A stretch of 64,000 nucleotides of DNA from Trileptium ribeirensis. Lineage: Eukaryota > Nematoda > Enoplea > Enoplida > Thoracostomopsidae. Shown one piece after another: positions 21,270 to 34,582 of this stretch. The notes beneath the pieces are model-generated. The model was not told where the DNA came from and made no database searches. It saw only the letters and a program-made list of their open reading frames with translations. Location: the NCBI GenBank assembly GCA_030248225.1, contig JASANE010001803.1:41050-105049 (forward strand), read 5' to 3'. The translations under genes and the position numbers were made by a program. Position 1 is the stretch's first letter; each line of letters begins with the position of its first letter.

Positions 21270-22420
21270 TGCCACAAAGAATACGAGTAACGATGTATTG
21301 CCTTGAGAAACAAATTCCCTTATGTGAAGCTGGGAAACGTATTAATTCGTGTACCCAAACACGACGGGCCGAAGCCCGTAACTTCACTTCACATGATCTA
21401 ATTCGTTTCCGTTATCTACGTTTGTTTGTATGAATAAATGTTTGTTGATTACCGTCTGTGCAATATTATGTGTTACGTCTACATTGTTGTTATGGAATGT
21501 TGTATACCAAGGTTTGTGCAAGTGTATCTATCTGCACGACATGTGTGATGTGTACACATAATATGTTTTTGAATTTATGATAGGACCGTAATATATGTAT
21601 GCATCACTTTCTATGATCTGTCTACGTTTGTATATGATGCGAATTTAATGTATTTAGTTTGCGTAATGGAACCTTTGTGTGATGAAAATTTTGTATAGCT
21701 TGCAGGAGCAATTTTAAGACTTAGGTAAGTGTAGGGGGTTTCAAGGGCGTAGTATAAATAAAAGAATTCCTGGGCGCCCAACGCATAGAATATAAATATA
21801 TCGAATTTGAGTGTAAGGGTTGGGAGCCTTAAACATTAGTCCTGCATTAGCGGATATATGAATGTGTATCTGCTGAATTTTCGAATAAAATCTTAAAATT
21901 TGTTTACACTTAAAAACTCGGGAAAAATCATAAAAACTTGTTCTCTAACGACTAAAATTGACTTAAGTTAAAGAGGGAATTTTACAGGAGTGGAGCCAGA
22001 GTAAAACTTGGAAAACTTTATACATAATTTGGAACACTTAGAGAAATCAATAGGGAGAACATTAAGAGTAATACTTATAGCTCGGGTATTTAAGCGGTTG
22101 CGCAGCTTGATAAGGATCACAGTCGGCCTCAGAAGCTGAGCAGTAAAGGTGAGTACGGTTCAGCCGTTTATTTGTTTAATTCATGTAGTGTTTATAATTT
22201 GTTGTGTTGTGTGAAATAAAATATGTGCATTATAAGTGCTGACAAAGTAAAGTCTTAGGAAGTGCATTATAAGTGGTGACAAAGTAAAGCCTTAGGAAAA
22301 AGCTATCAAAGCTGCTTTGGAAATCTCATTGGAGAATTCTGTGTGAAAATTGTCGTAGTTTGTGAGTAATCGACTGTGGGACTAAATATCCCTAGGACCA
22401 GCTAGGCTACATTTCGGTCC
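21270..22420 (+). mobile_element. LTR-like repeat, plus orientation, with TATA and leader
   Basis: Reverse-complement partner of the preceding copy. It extends through TATTTAAGCGGTTGCGCAG (about 22,087), a leader ending AAAGGTGAGTACGGTTCAG with a good GTGAGT splice donor, then CATTATAAGTGGTGACAAAG (22,265), which resembles a TGG-type primer-binding site. A shorter tandem repeat of the last segment lies just before (22,230). An LTR retrotransposon end is inferred from the TATA, the leader and the TGGTGAC. Confidence 0.55.
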
Positions 22421-25400
22421 GCAAGCCTGGATAGAAAACAAGCCTATGAAAACCCAAAATCCCTTGAATGTTTTGAGTGTTAAAAATAATCGCTTTGTTA
22501 TAATTTCGAGATAGACCAATGTGGTCAATATTTGTGGAATTCAATTTTTGGTAAACATGAGTTTTTGTCAATATGGTTTGAATGTGGCGCGTCATATCCG
22601 ATCCACAATTTTTGATACTGATGACGTCTCCTTTATTACGGAAACTTTGGAGATGATTTCGAGGAATGCATAAGAATTTTCGAACGCATTTCTTTTGCAA
22701 ACCAGCAAATTAAAGAGGAAATGGCTCGTATTTTACCGGCCTGTTTACGGAGGGTAGCTCCTCGGAAATGTGAATGTATCACTCGCGAAACAATAGGGAT
22801 ATAATTGCCTTAGAAAATATTATGTCCGGATTAAACAAAACGATTCGTGCTAACTGCATTGCCAGGATCATTTCAAGCGGCTATACGTGATGCGCGTAAG
22901 CAAGAGTATATTGAAAATTTTATAGGTTCAACTGAGAAAGAGTCGTTGGCATAAAATATAGAATTCATTGGTGGTGAACCAAATAAAATCGTTTAAGCAA
23001 TGAGCTGTTGAACTCGACTGAAAAGTTTGAGTGCACCAATAGAACTGTCGTTTATTTCAAAAGACCGAATTCTGGATTGTGTAACAAAAAAATTAAATCA
23101 GCTGCTGCAGTAGCTATTCTAAGTAGTAGTGGAAATTTTGCACTGTAGCAGCAGCCAGGTCACCAATTGTCAGTGATATATGAATTACAATTACAATTAT
23201 CAAATTATATGTTCTGTATGAATCGAAATGTGGGAACCCGAAAGGGTTCTAAGAGAGATTTCATTTGTGAATATCCCAATGCAGAATTAAATCGATGACT
23301 ATACAAGTGGTGTGCGCTCGGATCGCAGACCTTACAGCAACATATGAGTGATTATTTATGCGATAAACGGCAACGTGATCAAGCAATCCAAACATATGGA
23401 GAAAGACAGTGTGGTAACGCTGAGATAAGTGTAACAGAAAGCTGAGAACCTAAACGGAGGTTATGGATATTTTTATGCCAACGGAAACATATGTGGACAT
23501 CTCGGTAAAAAATCGGGCGTGATTTGTTCTGCGTTTGTGAATATAGAACAGCGAGATACTCCATTAAGTTATTCAAAGGTGATATTTCTGGAAAAAGACG
23601 ATGTCTCTGGGCTGAAACAAAGTAAAAAAATTTCCTCATATTTACGAATTCGTATTTCACCTGTAGAAATAAAGAATTTGGGCTAGAAAATACGCCGATG
23701 TTTAGAAATACATTTCCTAAATTTAATGACCTAGTCGCTAAGTAAATTGCAGTGTGTATGCCTACCAATGTAAACGTGGATCTGATGGAGTATAATGTTA
23801 TTTTATGTATGCGATTGCTTTCTAGGTTTTTAAAAATTTACATTGTGGTCAAGGTCATCCAGATACGTCGAGTTCGAGACCCGTATCATGATATACAATG
23901 TTATGTAATCTCATGGTATGTTTTGGGTCAAATTGCTCTTGATGGACACGCCATTTGCGGTTTGCCAAGTATAAACTGCGCTCCAAGTTCACATAGACTT
24001 TACGGATGAAACGGGATTTTTCTAACTGTGGCAACAAACGAAGAGTTGTTAAACAATCAGGTATGCTGGTGTCTACTATACTGTTGTTAAGACATGATTT
24101 TTCTTCAAAAATGGAATGGTTGCGATAGTATATATGAAAGCCATGAGAACTACTAAATTTTTGGTCGCGATACAGAAACATCCAAGAATAATTTTTGTAC
24201 TAATTCATTTTAAACGCTCACACTGTACACAAAATACCAAAGCATGGGTGCAAAACTTACAAAGGAAAATTAAAGCCAGTTTAATTGGCTTCGTAAGTCC
24301 ATTCCTGGGTGATGCAACATGATTATTTACTCAGAAAGCAATTTTAATTGGCTAAAATATATTCAGCTTATAGCTATCGGTTTTTCTGTAATTTCTCGGG
24401 ACTTCTGTAAAAAGTGAATTTGAATATTGATAAATGAGTATCTACTTCTTTTTTTGCTGCGAGCAATGGAAAGTGGTATTTCGATATTATTGCTTGGAGC
24501 ACTTGGGACGTCAATAGTTGATAGTTTTTGGCAAATTATAAAGTGGATTGTCGAAGCCTGTAGCAAATTGAGTATTTTTAAGGGTTTAAGTAAAAGTAGC
24601 TGTGTTTAGACTGTTTATTGTACAGACTTTTTCAAACCATAGAACATAGCAAAATTTCCAGTTAAATATCATCTCGGCTTCGGGTCGTAATGGGTTATTA
24701 ATACTGTGAGACAGAATAACTCAGGGTGAAATTTAAATTTCTCAATTATAGTTAATAGTTTTGTGCTTGCATGTCTAGCTTTAAAAAATGAACAATTTAA
24801 AAGTTTAGAGTTTCGGAATCAGAGAAATATAAGGGATTTATAGTATCTGAATTGATACAATGAATCTAAATAAAAATGTTCCAAATGTTTGTAAAACTAT
24901 TATATGAATGAGCGTTAAGCTAATAGCCATTTCGAGCATTAAACTTGGGGCGGAAAAATAGTTTAAGGTTGTGGTTGCTAACAAAATATTTTTAGGGTTG
25001 AGTATCAAAGTAAATTAAGCCTTTTTAACATTGCGTTATTATGAAATCTGTGGAGACATTGCACTTTACGTCGTGTGACAGAATTTTTAGAACAAAACAC
25101 GTGTTTAATGCATTCTATTCCCAAAATTTCCGGCGTAACCTACAGCAGTATTTTTATTCTAATAGACTTCAGTGTATGTTTTAGTTTTGTTTAGTGATCA
25201 AATAAATAGGGTTAAGAAGCCGTGTACTCCTAAAAATTAACCATAAATTTTTTATATGTTGAATTTGTTTATGTTCTCAGGTTTTTTGAGAGTCAATATA
25301 GTCATGGTTATGCTCACCAGTCTACAGTACAAAATATTCCCTTGGTGCATTACACATGTCAATGATCAAAAACAACTATGAAAGAGAGTTGGAACAAAAA

Positions 25401-25859
25401 GTAATATGGGAGTAAACTCGACTTAGGTGATTAATAAATTTGTTAACTTATTTAAAATATAGCTTTTATGGCTAGTACTCGGGCCATGAATGTCTGTATG
25501 AATACCTCAATAATAGGCAATGTTACGATCAAAATCACAAAGGAACTTTTTTAAAACTTTAAATAAAACCAGAATTTTGACCCATTTTAAGAGTGATTGC
25601 AGTAAAGATTTTTAAAATGAGACTAAACTTAAAAACGGAACTAGATACTTTTGGAAAATATTTTGCCTCAATGCCAATACGAAGAATTTTATGTAATTCG
25701 CTACGTGTTAACAAACGGGGTTCCAGGTATTACACTCAAATTATTTTTACAATGAGGAAACTAAAAAATAAAATTTACAAAAACCTCGGGACCTTCTTGG
25801 CACTTGGTAAAATAAACCACGTGCTTGACTAAAACATTGATGAAATTTTAAAAACAGAT
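22421..25859. mobile_element. Degraded element interior between inverted LTR-like repeats
   Basis: The two flanking LTR-like copies (21,270-22,420 plus; 25,860-26,850 minus) point towards this interior. At about 22,650-22,803 a + frame reads GDDFEECIRIFERISFANQQ and continues KEEMARILPACL before a stop, which resembles a retroelement Gag segment; LPGSFQAAIRDARKQEYIEN follows near 22,860. Further open pieces (for example FLEKDDVSGLKQSKKISSYL near 23,590) are broken and not identified. No reverse transcriptase motif is visible. From 24,610 to 25,859 I see only AT-rich sequence. Confidence 0.35.
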
Positions 25860-26850
25860 GCAGCCTACATGGTACTACGCGTGTTTACTCTCACCGTAGA
25901 TTGCACACAGACTACGACAATTTTCACCCAAAATTTGTCAATGAGATTTTTAATGCTCTTTTAGTAGCTTATTCGTAAGGCCTTAATCTTTCACCACTTA
26001 TAACGCAGATATTTTATATCACACACTATAACAAATTATAAACTACACACGAATTAAACAAATAAACTGCTGAACCGTACTCACCTTGACTGCGCAGCTT
26101 CTGAGGCGGACTGAGGGCCTGATCTAACTGCGCAACCGCTTAAATACCCGAGCAATAAGTCATACTCCCAATTTTCTCCGTATTGATTTCTCTAGGTGTT
26201 CCAAATTACGTACAAAGTTTCCAAAGATTTACTCTGGTTCCACTCCCGTAAAATATCTCTTTAACCTAATTGAATTTTAGTCGATACAGAATAAGTATTT
26301 ATGATTTCCGCGAATTCTTAAGTATAAACAAATTTTAAAATTTTATTCGAAAATCCAGCAGATACACATATCGCATTTTATTCGATATATTTATATTCTA
26401 TGCTTTGGGCGCTCATAAACCCATTTATTTCTTCTACTCTCTTTACACTCCCCTACACCTAGCTAAGCTTAAAATTGCTCCTGCAAGCTATACCAAATTT
26501 TCATCACACAAAGTTTCCATCAGGCAAACAAAATACACTAAATGATCGTCGTACACATACCGTATAGATTGATGCACATGCATAAACCGTGGTATACAAC
26601 ATTTCATAACAATAATATAGACCGTGACTCACAATAAATGTATTGCACAGATGGTAAACAGCAAACATTTATTCGTACAAACATAAATAAGGGAAACAAA
26701 TTTGATCATGTGAAGTGAATTAAGGGCTTCGGCCCGTCGTTTTTGGGGTTCACGACTTAATACGTCCCCCAGCTTCACATCAGGGAATTTTTTTCCAATA
26801 ATATACATCGCTACAATACCGGGAGTCGATTATGAAAATTTTGTAGAAGA
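25860..26850 (-). mobile_element. LTR-like repeat, minus orientation
   Basis: Contains the GCTGAACCGTACTCACCTTG block (reverse of the leader) at about 26,071, GCGCAACCGCTTAAATA, and TTTGATCATGTGAAGTGAA (26,701), matching the copies at 20-22 kb and 60-62 kb. Right end near 26,820. Confidence 0.6.
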
Positions 26851-26918
26851 GTACGACAACTGGTCATACCCCAGTATTTTCCATACTTCGACGTAGTCGT
26901 GTTTCGACTGTCAAGGAC

Positions 26919-26996
26919 TTCAGTAGATACAGAGCCCTTTCCCATTCAGTAGATACAGAGCCCTTTCCCATTCAGTAGATACAGAGCCCTTTCCCA
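26919..26996. repeat. Three perfect 26-bp tandem repeats
   Basis: Units at 26919, 26945 and 26971, each starting TTCAGTAGATACAGAGCCCT and ending TTCCCA, identical. Perfect identity implies recent amplification. Confidence 0.9.
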
Positions 26997-28249
26997 AGGT
27001 TCTTGAGGTATTAGTTGCGCCCCCCGATTCTTTGAGAGGTATAACAAATATCGTATCCCCAACGTGCAACAAGGTTAAAACAACAGATATTACCAGTGAT
27101 GCTTCCTCCTGCTCTAAATCTGACCGGTTTTAGCAACGCAGTAACTGATACCGTCCTAAAGAACCCTATGGGTACCTCCTTGGAATCCTTGGGGGTATGC
27201 CGAAAACGACCACATCATCGTATAAACAAAAGTATGTAAGTATGACGGAGTGTCATACTATTTTAGGTGCAAATCGACTCTTAATACTGACTCATAAGAG
27301 CGACTTCTTTGGCAAATAACTTCACATATCATTATTTAAGCTTCCAATATTTTGAGGAGCGTGCATAGAGCGATACGATAAGCTGAAAAGAAATCACTTT
27401 GTCTAACACGCGTTACCCACAACGCTCGCCTACAACGGCATATATTGATGAATCGGTACGATACATCATTGTTAGTGTACTTGTATATATTCTATGATAA
27501 CCAAGACCTTTTTTATATCAAAATCGAACCAATCTAAAACGTGGCATTTATTAAAAACCTATAGATTATGTATATTTAACCGAAAATGGCGAGCAAAGTG
27601 GGGCGGTTCGTATCGGGCAACCGCCTGCGAGAAACTAGAATTTGTAATGAATGGCTATAATATGATATTTTAGTTTCTTGCAATGAACGCTTAGCTAGTT
27701 AAAATTTGACAAATTTGAAACCCTATTTCCTTCACGGCACCATGTGCACTATGCGTGCAGACATGAGACAGTGATGATGTGTGTGGCAATGCACTCCAAA
27801 CAAAACGGGTCTGGAATGCATATCATAAATAGTAAGTCGCCAATACAAGACATTGAAAAAAAACGTCATCAGAGTTTGCTGACTAATTTTGTTATAAACA
27901 TTAGTAGCGTGTCAAAAGCACGCTGCGCGGAAAATTACTGTGACATAGGTAAATTAAGCTATATATTTGTCTAAAAGCTATGGTAAACTGACGACACTAA
28001 GTTGGGTATTTTTTTTGCAAAATGGGTCACAGCAGCTTTCAGCAACATCGTTTATGCCTCTGGGTGTATAGTAAATAATGGCTCTTTAAAGCGATCTCAC
28101 TATCGAAGTGAAGTTTTCCGAAACGTTGCACAAAAGTTTAAGAATTATCAAATCTGCCGTGGTAGCTGAGCGCGATGCTTTTTGAATAGCAAAACTATTA
28201 AATTTATTTATATTTTGTTCTATAATCAGCTTTAGTACACGGTAAGATG
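26997..28249. other. No supported gene
   Basis: AT-rich non-coding sequence. The ORF at 27744-27974 shows no domain or splice context. Confidence 0.4.
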
Positions 28250-29050
28250 TATATTCAACGCTTGACCATCATAGAATCCTATTTAAACTAGTAGCTTGTC
28301 TTATCGCAAAGGTAGTTAATTATGATTGTTGAATATGTAATTTAGAGAGATATGCATAGCTATATTGGGCATTAAATTACAAAATGCGCCACCGAATATC
28401 AGCCACGTTGCTGGAATAGTTGAGAAAATATACCGATTATTGTGCTCGCAATTTTCACGTACATAGAAGATGAAGTGATCCACAAAATTAGACCTAAACA
28501 TTTATATAGCTCGAACGTCCCATGGCCCTACTGAAAACCCGTTCTCACCCAACCTTGAAATGTAAGCAATGACAACAGCGGCACGTCATTTGCAGTTACA
28601 CAGTTGATGAATTACTCTACAAAATGAGACAAAAATACCTACATAACAAAAATACCTCCATAACAAGAGGTTGAAGAGATATTACTATTTCGTATATTTT
28701 GGGTCTTATGGGCTTATTGAAAATTTTTTGACCCAATCTTGCAGTATAAATAATGACAATATAAGCACACTATTTGCAGCTACATAGAAGATGAATTGCT
28801 CTACAGAATGAGACCAAACACAATAAAATATAGTTAGAGCGGTTGCTGATATATTAACATTTTCGTGTATTTTGAGTCTCTTGGGCCCATTTTGGAATCC
28901 CTTTTGACCGAAATACTGCATGCTAGGAGAACCGTGTAACAAAGCATTATATTCAGATTTGTAGAAACTTATTTATTTGCTCTATAAAATGAGCCCAATT
29001 TGACTCCGATATCTGCACCGGTTGTCGAGTTATGATAAGTAACGTAATTT
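28250..29050. repeat. Diverged tandem repeat of about 140-185 bp
   Basis: The landmark CTCTAC(A)AAATGAGACC-like sequence recurs near 28,476, 28,616, 28,800 and 28,980, each followed by a region with a TTTTGGGTC/TTTGAGTC element and a GGG(C/G)CC(A/C) element. Units are strongly diverged. Confidence 0.5.
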
Positions 29051-29489
29051 ATGGCCTCGTCCTGACCCTACACGAGCCCATTTGGCCCGTTTTTAGGAGG
29101 ACCATGTTGGAATCAGGCCTAACTAGCGGACACAAATAGAGATTTCAATCTTTCAATGAGTTATCATGCGAGTCAATCCGCCAAGCCAAAGTTGCGTTTT
29201 GCGTGTCACCGCAAAAAATCCCAGAAACGGAGTCAAAATTTACCACTTTGGCCAGTGAAAATTCCTCGCTTCGCTCACTCACGCAGAATTCTGGAACATT
29301 TACCACGCACATGGTTCGCCAGGTGTGCGTGCTCCAGCGGCGGATTTCGTAAAATACATCACTTCACTGCCACGACACAATACTGTACATTCCAATGGAA
29401 TTAATGCACAGATTGACAACCACGAAAACAATGTCGCAGCCACACGGCCGTGACAAAATTAAACAAACAGTTTACATATTATTTACTAT
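29051..29489. other. No supported gene
   Basis: Non-coding. The ORF 29156-29404 has no recognisable content. Confidence 0.35.
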
Positions 29490-30902
29490 GTAATTAGCAT
29501 GCCTCATTAGCATGTCAGAGTAGGTGTTGCTACTTTATTTTGCTGGTACCGTAAACACGAGTTCATTATAATTGCTTAAAAAATGTCACACACTTCGAAA
29601 ATATTATGTAAACGCCACCCTAATCACACGATCAATTGGGCCCTTCCTCACTCCGGTTTTGAGAAGGTTATCCCAAACCACTTTTCGCGAGAGGTATTGG
29701 TATTGACGATGAATGTTTTGCCGACATCACCAAAGTTTTGAGGGGATTCGAAGCGAAATGACATTTTTAAGGCAACATCGTCATAACTTTTGCATCGATC
29801 GAAAAATTTGTCGAAATCCATCCACCCGAAAACAAGTGGCGACCCCGACAGACAAAAATTTGTTCAAGGTCTTACCGCCAAGCGTTTTTAGAAAGAAACC
29901 TAATTGTTTGGTTCATTTCTTCAATAGAAAAATTAAGTACAAACTCGAAGCAGTTATGTTGTCACAGAAAATCAAACTCTGAATAGGTGATTTTGAAGCC
30001 GTTATACAGACAACATATTGTGTCAGGATATTTGTCAACGTGAAATTCCAAAAGAATTGTTTGCTCGTATGACTCGAATCTATGTAATATACTCACGCAT
30101 ATTGGTTTTGCTTGACTCTGATGGAGGGCACGTGGTTCTCTGGTCATATCACTTTTTGATGGCGGGATGTCTTTTCCGCTGTATCGACCTTGATAAAAAC
30201 TTTCATACGCTCCAAGGCCGCGCTAACTGCTGTTCCACCACCATCGGGGATTTGCTTATCACGGTAGCCGCCTGTTGGTGCTCCGCGATAGTAAAGGTCC
30301 GAATCTTGCACACAAAATCACGTTAAATTTCAATAGAAACTGCAACTATGCCAAGTAACCTTTGGCCATTCGTTTCCGAAAACGCGTTCATCCAAAAATG
30401 TTATATGCGGTACATTTTCTCTGGCACCAGCAACCCAATGGCACAATCACATTGTCAAAAAATAGGTGTCGTGTTGGTACAAAATAGGTCACGTTTCCAA
30501 ATATAAATCCACTGAATCTCAAGCATTTTTGCTGGTAATATTGCGCAATCTCTTTTGTTGTTAGTATACACCAGATTACTATATAATACATATACTATTT
30601 TTCGCCCAAATTTACCCACCACTGTAGAGATAATACTGTTTTGCATTGTCGTGAAGGTAATGTTTGTGAAAAACGTGAAATTTAACAAAACAAATATTTA
30701 GATTTCTGCAAGCACAAAAGTGAACGACATTACATATTTTGAACTGGTTCATGAAAACAAAATAATTCAAAAACTAAGGTGAAAAAAGGGTAAAGAATTG
30801 GGGCACTCGAGAACAGTATAGAAATATAAACGTATGATAGTGGACAAACTTGGAATAAGACTCGGTGCGAAGGGCCAGTGAGAACTAAACGCTCGGCAAT
30901 AG

Positions 30903-32037
30903 CTACAAGAGACACCATAAATAAATACCGCTTGGGTCGCGCTCAGGAACACGTTGCGTTGTTGGCTGCCGTTGAGCAGGCTGATTGAATTGAGCTCCTT
31001 TGCATCTTCGAGGAGAGCCGCTTCCTTTGTTACGTTGTTGTTTAGGTGGACGTCGCCGCTTTCCACTACGTATTGGTGCTAACGGAGGAGCGGGCGCCCG
31101 GTGATATGTTTCTCGAAACCTGAAACAATTAGACCACGTTTTTACATCTCAAAGGATAGAGCATTACAACAAACACAATAGCTACACTTTTTAGTACAAA
31201 TGCTGTCATTGTGTTTAAGTCATGAAATATTTTAAACCTAATTCTTAGTCAGCACAGAAAATTAAAATAACCCATCGGAGATCGAGACTACGTACAGTTA
31301 CATGACCTCATCGCGAGTCGAGCTGAGTGAAATAGAAACCTACATTACAAAATCAAACCGACTATATTTATTTGGGTCAGGGAGATCTCTTCAACTGAGA
31401 TATGTCGTTTACTTACCAGACCAAATGTTTGACACCCGACTCAAAGTATTTTGATAATAAACTAACGATAACAGCCAACACTAAAAAGATGAAGAGTTTT
31501 GATACCACATTAAATTAATAATTCTACCGCGAATCAAAAATTGTCTTAGTGTTAATCTTCAGCCCTGAAATGTGTAAGGTTACAAGTAATATCTATTTTA
31601 AACCTAAATCAACAAATAATATTTATGTAAACACATGAATTTAACACAATAATCCGTTACTAGTATATCGTTCAATTATAGCACTTTAAGTACAGGCAAA
31701 ATGAAAACTAACCATTTCTCGTAGTCGTGCCAAACCGGTGGTAGATTATACGTATCGATACAGTATTCGTAATAATTTTCCCACGTAAAGTCAGCTTCCG
31801 CATCGTCAGCGTTATCTGGCGGCAGTTGGGCAGCTTGTGTAGCAGCTGTTGGTGGCTGATATCGCTGCGGTGGGTGGTAACGACCGTCATCGCGTTCATG
31901 GCCGTGGCTGGCGATACCGCCTACCGCGTTATGCTTGTTTTGTTTCTGTGTTTGTTGTCGCTGCTGATCTACATTTTCTTTAGCTCGCACTGGTGGTGAA
32001 GCGTAGACTTGCTTGGCTGCTGGAGGTTTGTCAGCCT
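30903..32037 (-). CDS. Duplicated host gene, copy 2: last two coding exons (32037-31713 and 31119-30903)
   Basis: Exon lengths (325 and 217 nt), acceptor (TTTCAG), donor (ATG|GTTAGT) and reading frame are all identical to copy 1, and no lesion is present. Changes are mostly single substitutions: PPVRAKENVDQQRQQTQKQN against PPERAKEKVDQQRQQTQQQN, and AQRQPTTQRVPERDPSG against AQWKPTTQRVPEHDPSG. The retained frame over both exons after duplication suggests coding constraint or a recent event. The upstream exon is unknown. A small exon at 33042-32845 lies upstream on the same strand but ends in its own stop. Confidence 0.65.
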
Positions 32038-32844
32038 CTGAAGAATCATTAGTTATCAAAAATCAACAATATCACATAAAAATTATATAAAAATCCGTCG
32101 ATTCGATTGATTCCGTTAACCTGATATCAATACACATTGATATTCCTTTTGATACATAAAAGTGTAAAACCCGAACATTTTCAACAAGACAAAACAATAT
32201 AACCGAGAAATACTTAAAACACCCTCAAAATACTTATAATTTTTATTGGATGCGATTAATAATACCGTCTGAATAATCGTTTATATATATATACACAAAT
32301 GTACAACTTCACAAAGCAAAACGATAGGACCATTCTATGTGACATGTACTATAAATCTACTTTAACACACACGTATGCGTGCAAACGATACCTTCGAAGT
32401 CTCCAAAAAGGCTTTATCAAATTATTTTCATGCTTATGCCAGGAACTACTACAAACTCGCCACCAATTTCCACCTAGCAGGTGCATATTAGTTTAAATTT
32501 AATCTCACGCTGTCTGAAATTCGCTTCATAGTACCAAGAGGTAATAGGACATTCTGGCTTATGATCAGTTGATACGTCTACATAAACGTTGGATGTGTTA
32601 TTATTAGCTTAACAACTAAGCATAAACGTTGCAACGCGTTAGTATTTACCAACGGCAGCAAAGAAGTACTGATAAAAGGATTTAAATAAAACGATCAACT
32701 GCTATTTTGCTAAATAAATTTCAAAACTCCATAGTTACCAACAAATAATTTGGTTTAAATAAAAGTACAAAACAAAAACTTGGTTTAAAACACTCTTTTT
32801 AGACTAGTTATGTCGGTGCATAAAGCACGATTCTAAAAAGCAAA

Positions 32845-33372
32845 CTAAAATGGAGCATTACGACGTGTATCATCTGTGCCATGCTGCAGTTCCCGTGCGA
32901 TCGGCTTATTAAAAGAACCAGCCGGCGATTCATCTGCTGCATGTCTTTCTGTCTGATTTACTACTAAACAGGCGACACCAGGCAAAGAGTCACGATTTTG
33001 AAGCATTTCAAACACTCTCTGTTCTGCTCCACTCGATTTTTTCTGTGTCTAAAAAGTACAAGTTATATATTCACACATGCAATGACGTTACTAAAACAAA
33101 GAAAATGTTTGGCGGTACAACAGCACTAGGCATCGTGAACCTAACGCTGTAACGGAAAATTACAAAACACTTAATCAGCGCAGTCGACTATCATCGACTC
33201 TTAATTTAGCTAACATTTTTTAGCAAACACTGTTATAAAGAGCAAAATATTGGACAATAAACATGGGTCAAAAATTATTCTTTTGCGAAAAATATATTAA
33301 TATGAGTAAGAAATCGCCATGGCCAAAATTCTATAAATGTCATACACTTACTGAAGACGTTTGAGAACGCAT
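32845..33372 (-). CDS. Predicted 73-residue two-exon gene, present only in the right duplicate
   Basis: Exon 1 (33372-33352) reads MRSQTSS and ends at a strong donor TCA|GTAAGTG. The intron ends at TTAGACACAG|AAAAAATCG, and exon 2 (33042-32845) continues in phase 0 with KKSSGAEQRVFEMLQNRDSL to a TAG. The model needs only one intron and both sites are canonical. No family is recognised. Alternatively, exon 2 is an alternative end exon of the larger gene whose tail lies downstream. It falls entirely inside the segment missing from the left duplicate. Confidence 0.4.
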
Positions 33373-33830
33373 GAAACATTTAACGTTGGATTTATTCTAG
33401 GTTATAACAACCATTAATTGTTCCTCTGCTATATAACAATTGAGTTAACTATGTAAATGCTACAGCAAAACTTCATGATTTGTCAGTGTTTGAACAAATT
33501 AGAAAGAGGCTAGGATATAAAGGATGATCTAAATTGTCTTACTGAATGTATAGTGGTTTTGTAACGATTTTTCTGGACGTAGCCGAGAAATTCGGGTAGC
33601 TAGCTTTCTGTGTTTAATTTCTGCCACAGTTGACCGGTGTACAGCTGTTAATTTTTTGTACCTGCTCTGAGTTAATAAGACTAGATTATCTGCAGCGTTT
33701 CAAACGTCTTTGGGAAACTAGCACCACAGTTCAAATGATCCGCAGAGTAATGCACCATTCATAGAATAATGCATACAGCGACTGGGAAATTTGTGTTACA
33801 AACGATGCATCGTCCGTACCTTGCTACGAA

Positions 33831-34240
33831 CGATCGATCGTCCGTATATCAGGTTATAGACGACAAGGCGTCTATTCATTTGGTTACAGACGATTCGTAG
33901 TCCGTAACAAATATTACAAACGACGACCTGTTAGTAATATTTGCTATTGAAGATCGGTCGTTCATAAGAAACGTTATAAAAGACCGATCGTCCATAACAA
34001 ACTTTACAAGCGATAAAGAGTTTGTAATAGTTGGTTTTGAACGATCGATCGTTTGTAAGAAAAGTTATAAAATCGTCCATAAAAAATATTAAACCGACAA
34101 AGTGTTTGGAATATTTGGTTATGGACGATGGATCGTTTGTAAGAAAAGTTATAAACGATCTATCGTCCATAACAAATATTACAACCGACAAGGTGTTTGT
34201 AATATATAGTTGTTATAAACAATCGGTCATTTATAACTTT
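33831..34240. repeat. Palindromic minisatellite built on CGATCGATCGT
   Basis: Repeated short palindromes (GACGATCGATCG, AACGATCGATCGTT, GACCGATCGTCC) are flanked by ATAAC/GTTAT and AATATT(A)CAAACGA, so neighbouring units can fold into hairpins. Unit length is about 35-60 bp and variable. ORFs on both strands (33931-34191, 34031-34243) are repeat translation. Confidence 0.7.
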
Positions 34241-34582
34241 TAGTATCAAGGGTATTGCCTGTAAGTCATTGCTTAGAAAAGAAAATCAACATTGGACTGC
34301 AAATGAACCATTGAAACCACTCTTGATTTTAGTGGAACTCTGACTTAGACATGAGTTGTAATATTACCTTGCAAATCTTAAAATATTTTTTCGAAACGAT
34401 GTTTCCACGAGCCAGTCTTAAATCGAAAAATTACTGCGAAGAACTGCGCCGTTTACACGTCGCCACATCGCTTACCTGCGGATGCACGAAGCGAGATTGG
34501 ACAAACTTGAGAAATGTTGGGAAACTCAGTGCACAGAATTAAATCGGGTTCACCAAACGGAAATGTCCACAAATATTGTTAT

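Larger units (their letters stand above)
29490..33830. repeat. Segmental duplication, right copy
   Basis: Same orientation as 16,610-20,118, about 12.9 kb away. It contains the two conserved exons and, in addition, 32,588-33,376, which is absent from the left copy. The junction in the left copy falls at an AAAC microhomology (CATAAAC / ATGAAAC). The right limit is the start of the palindromic minisatellite. Confidence 0.8.
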
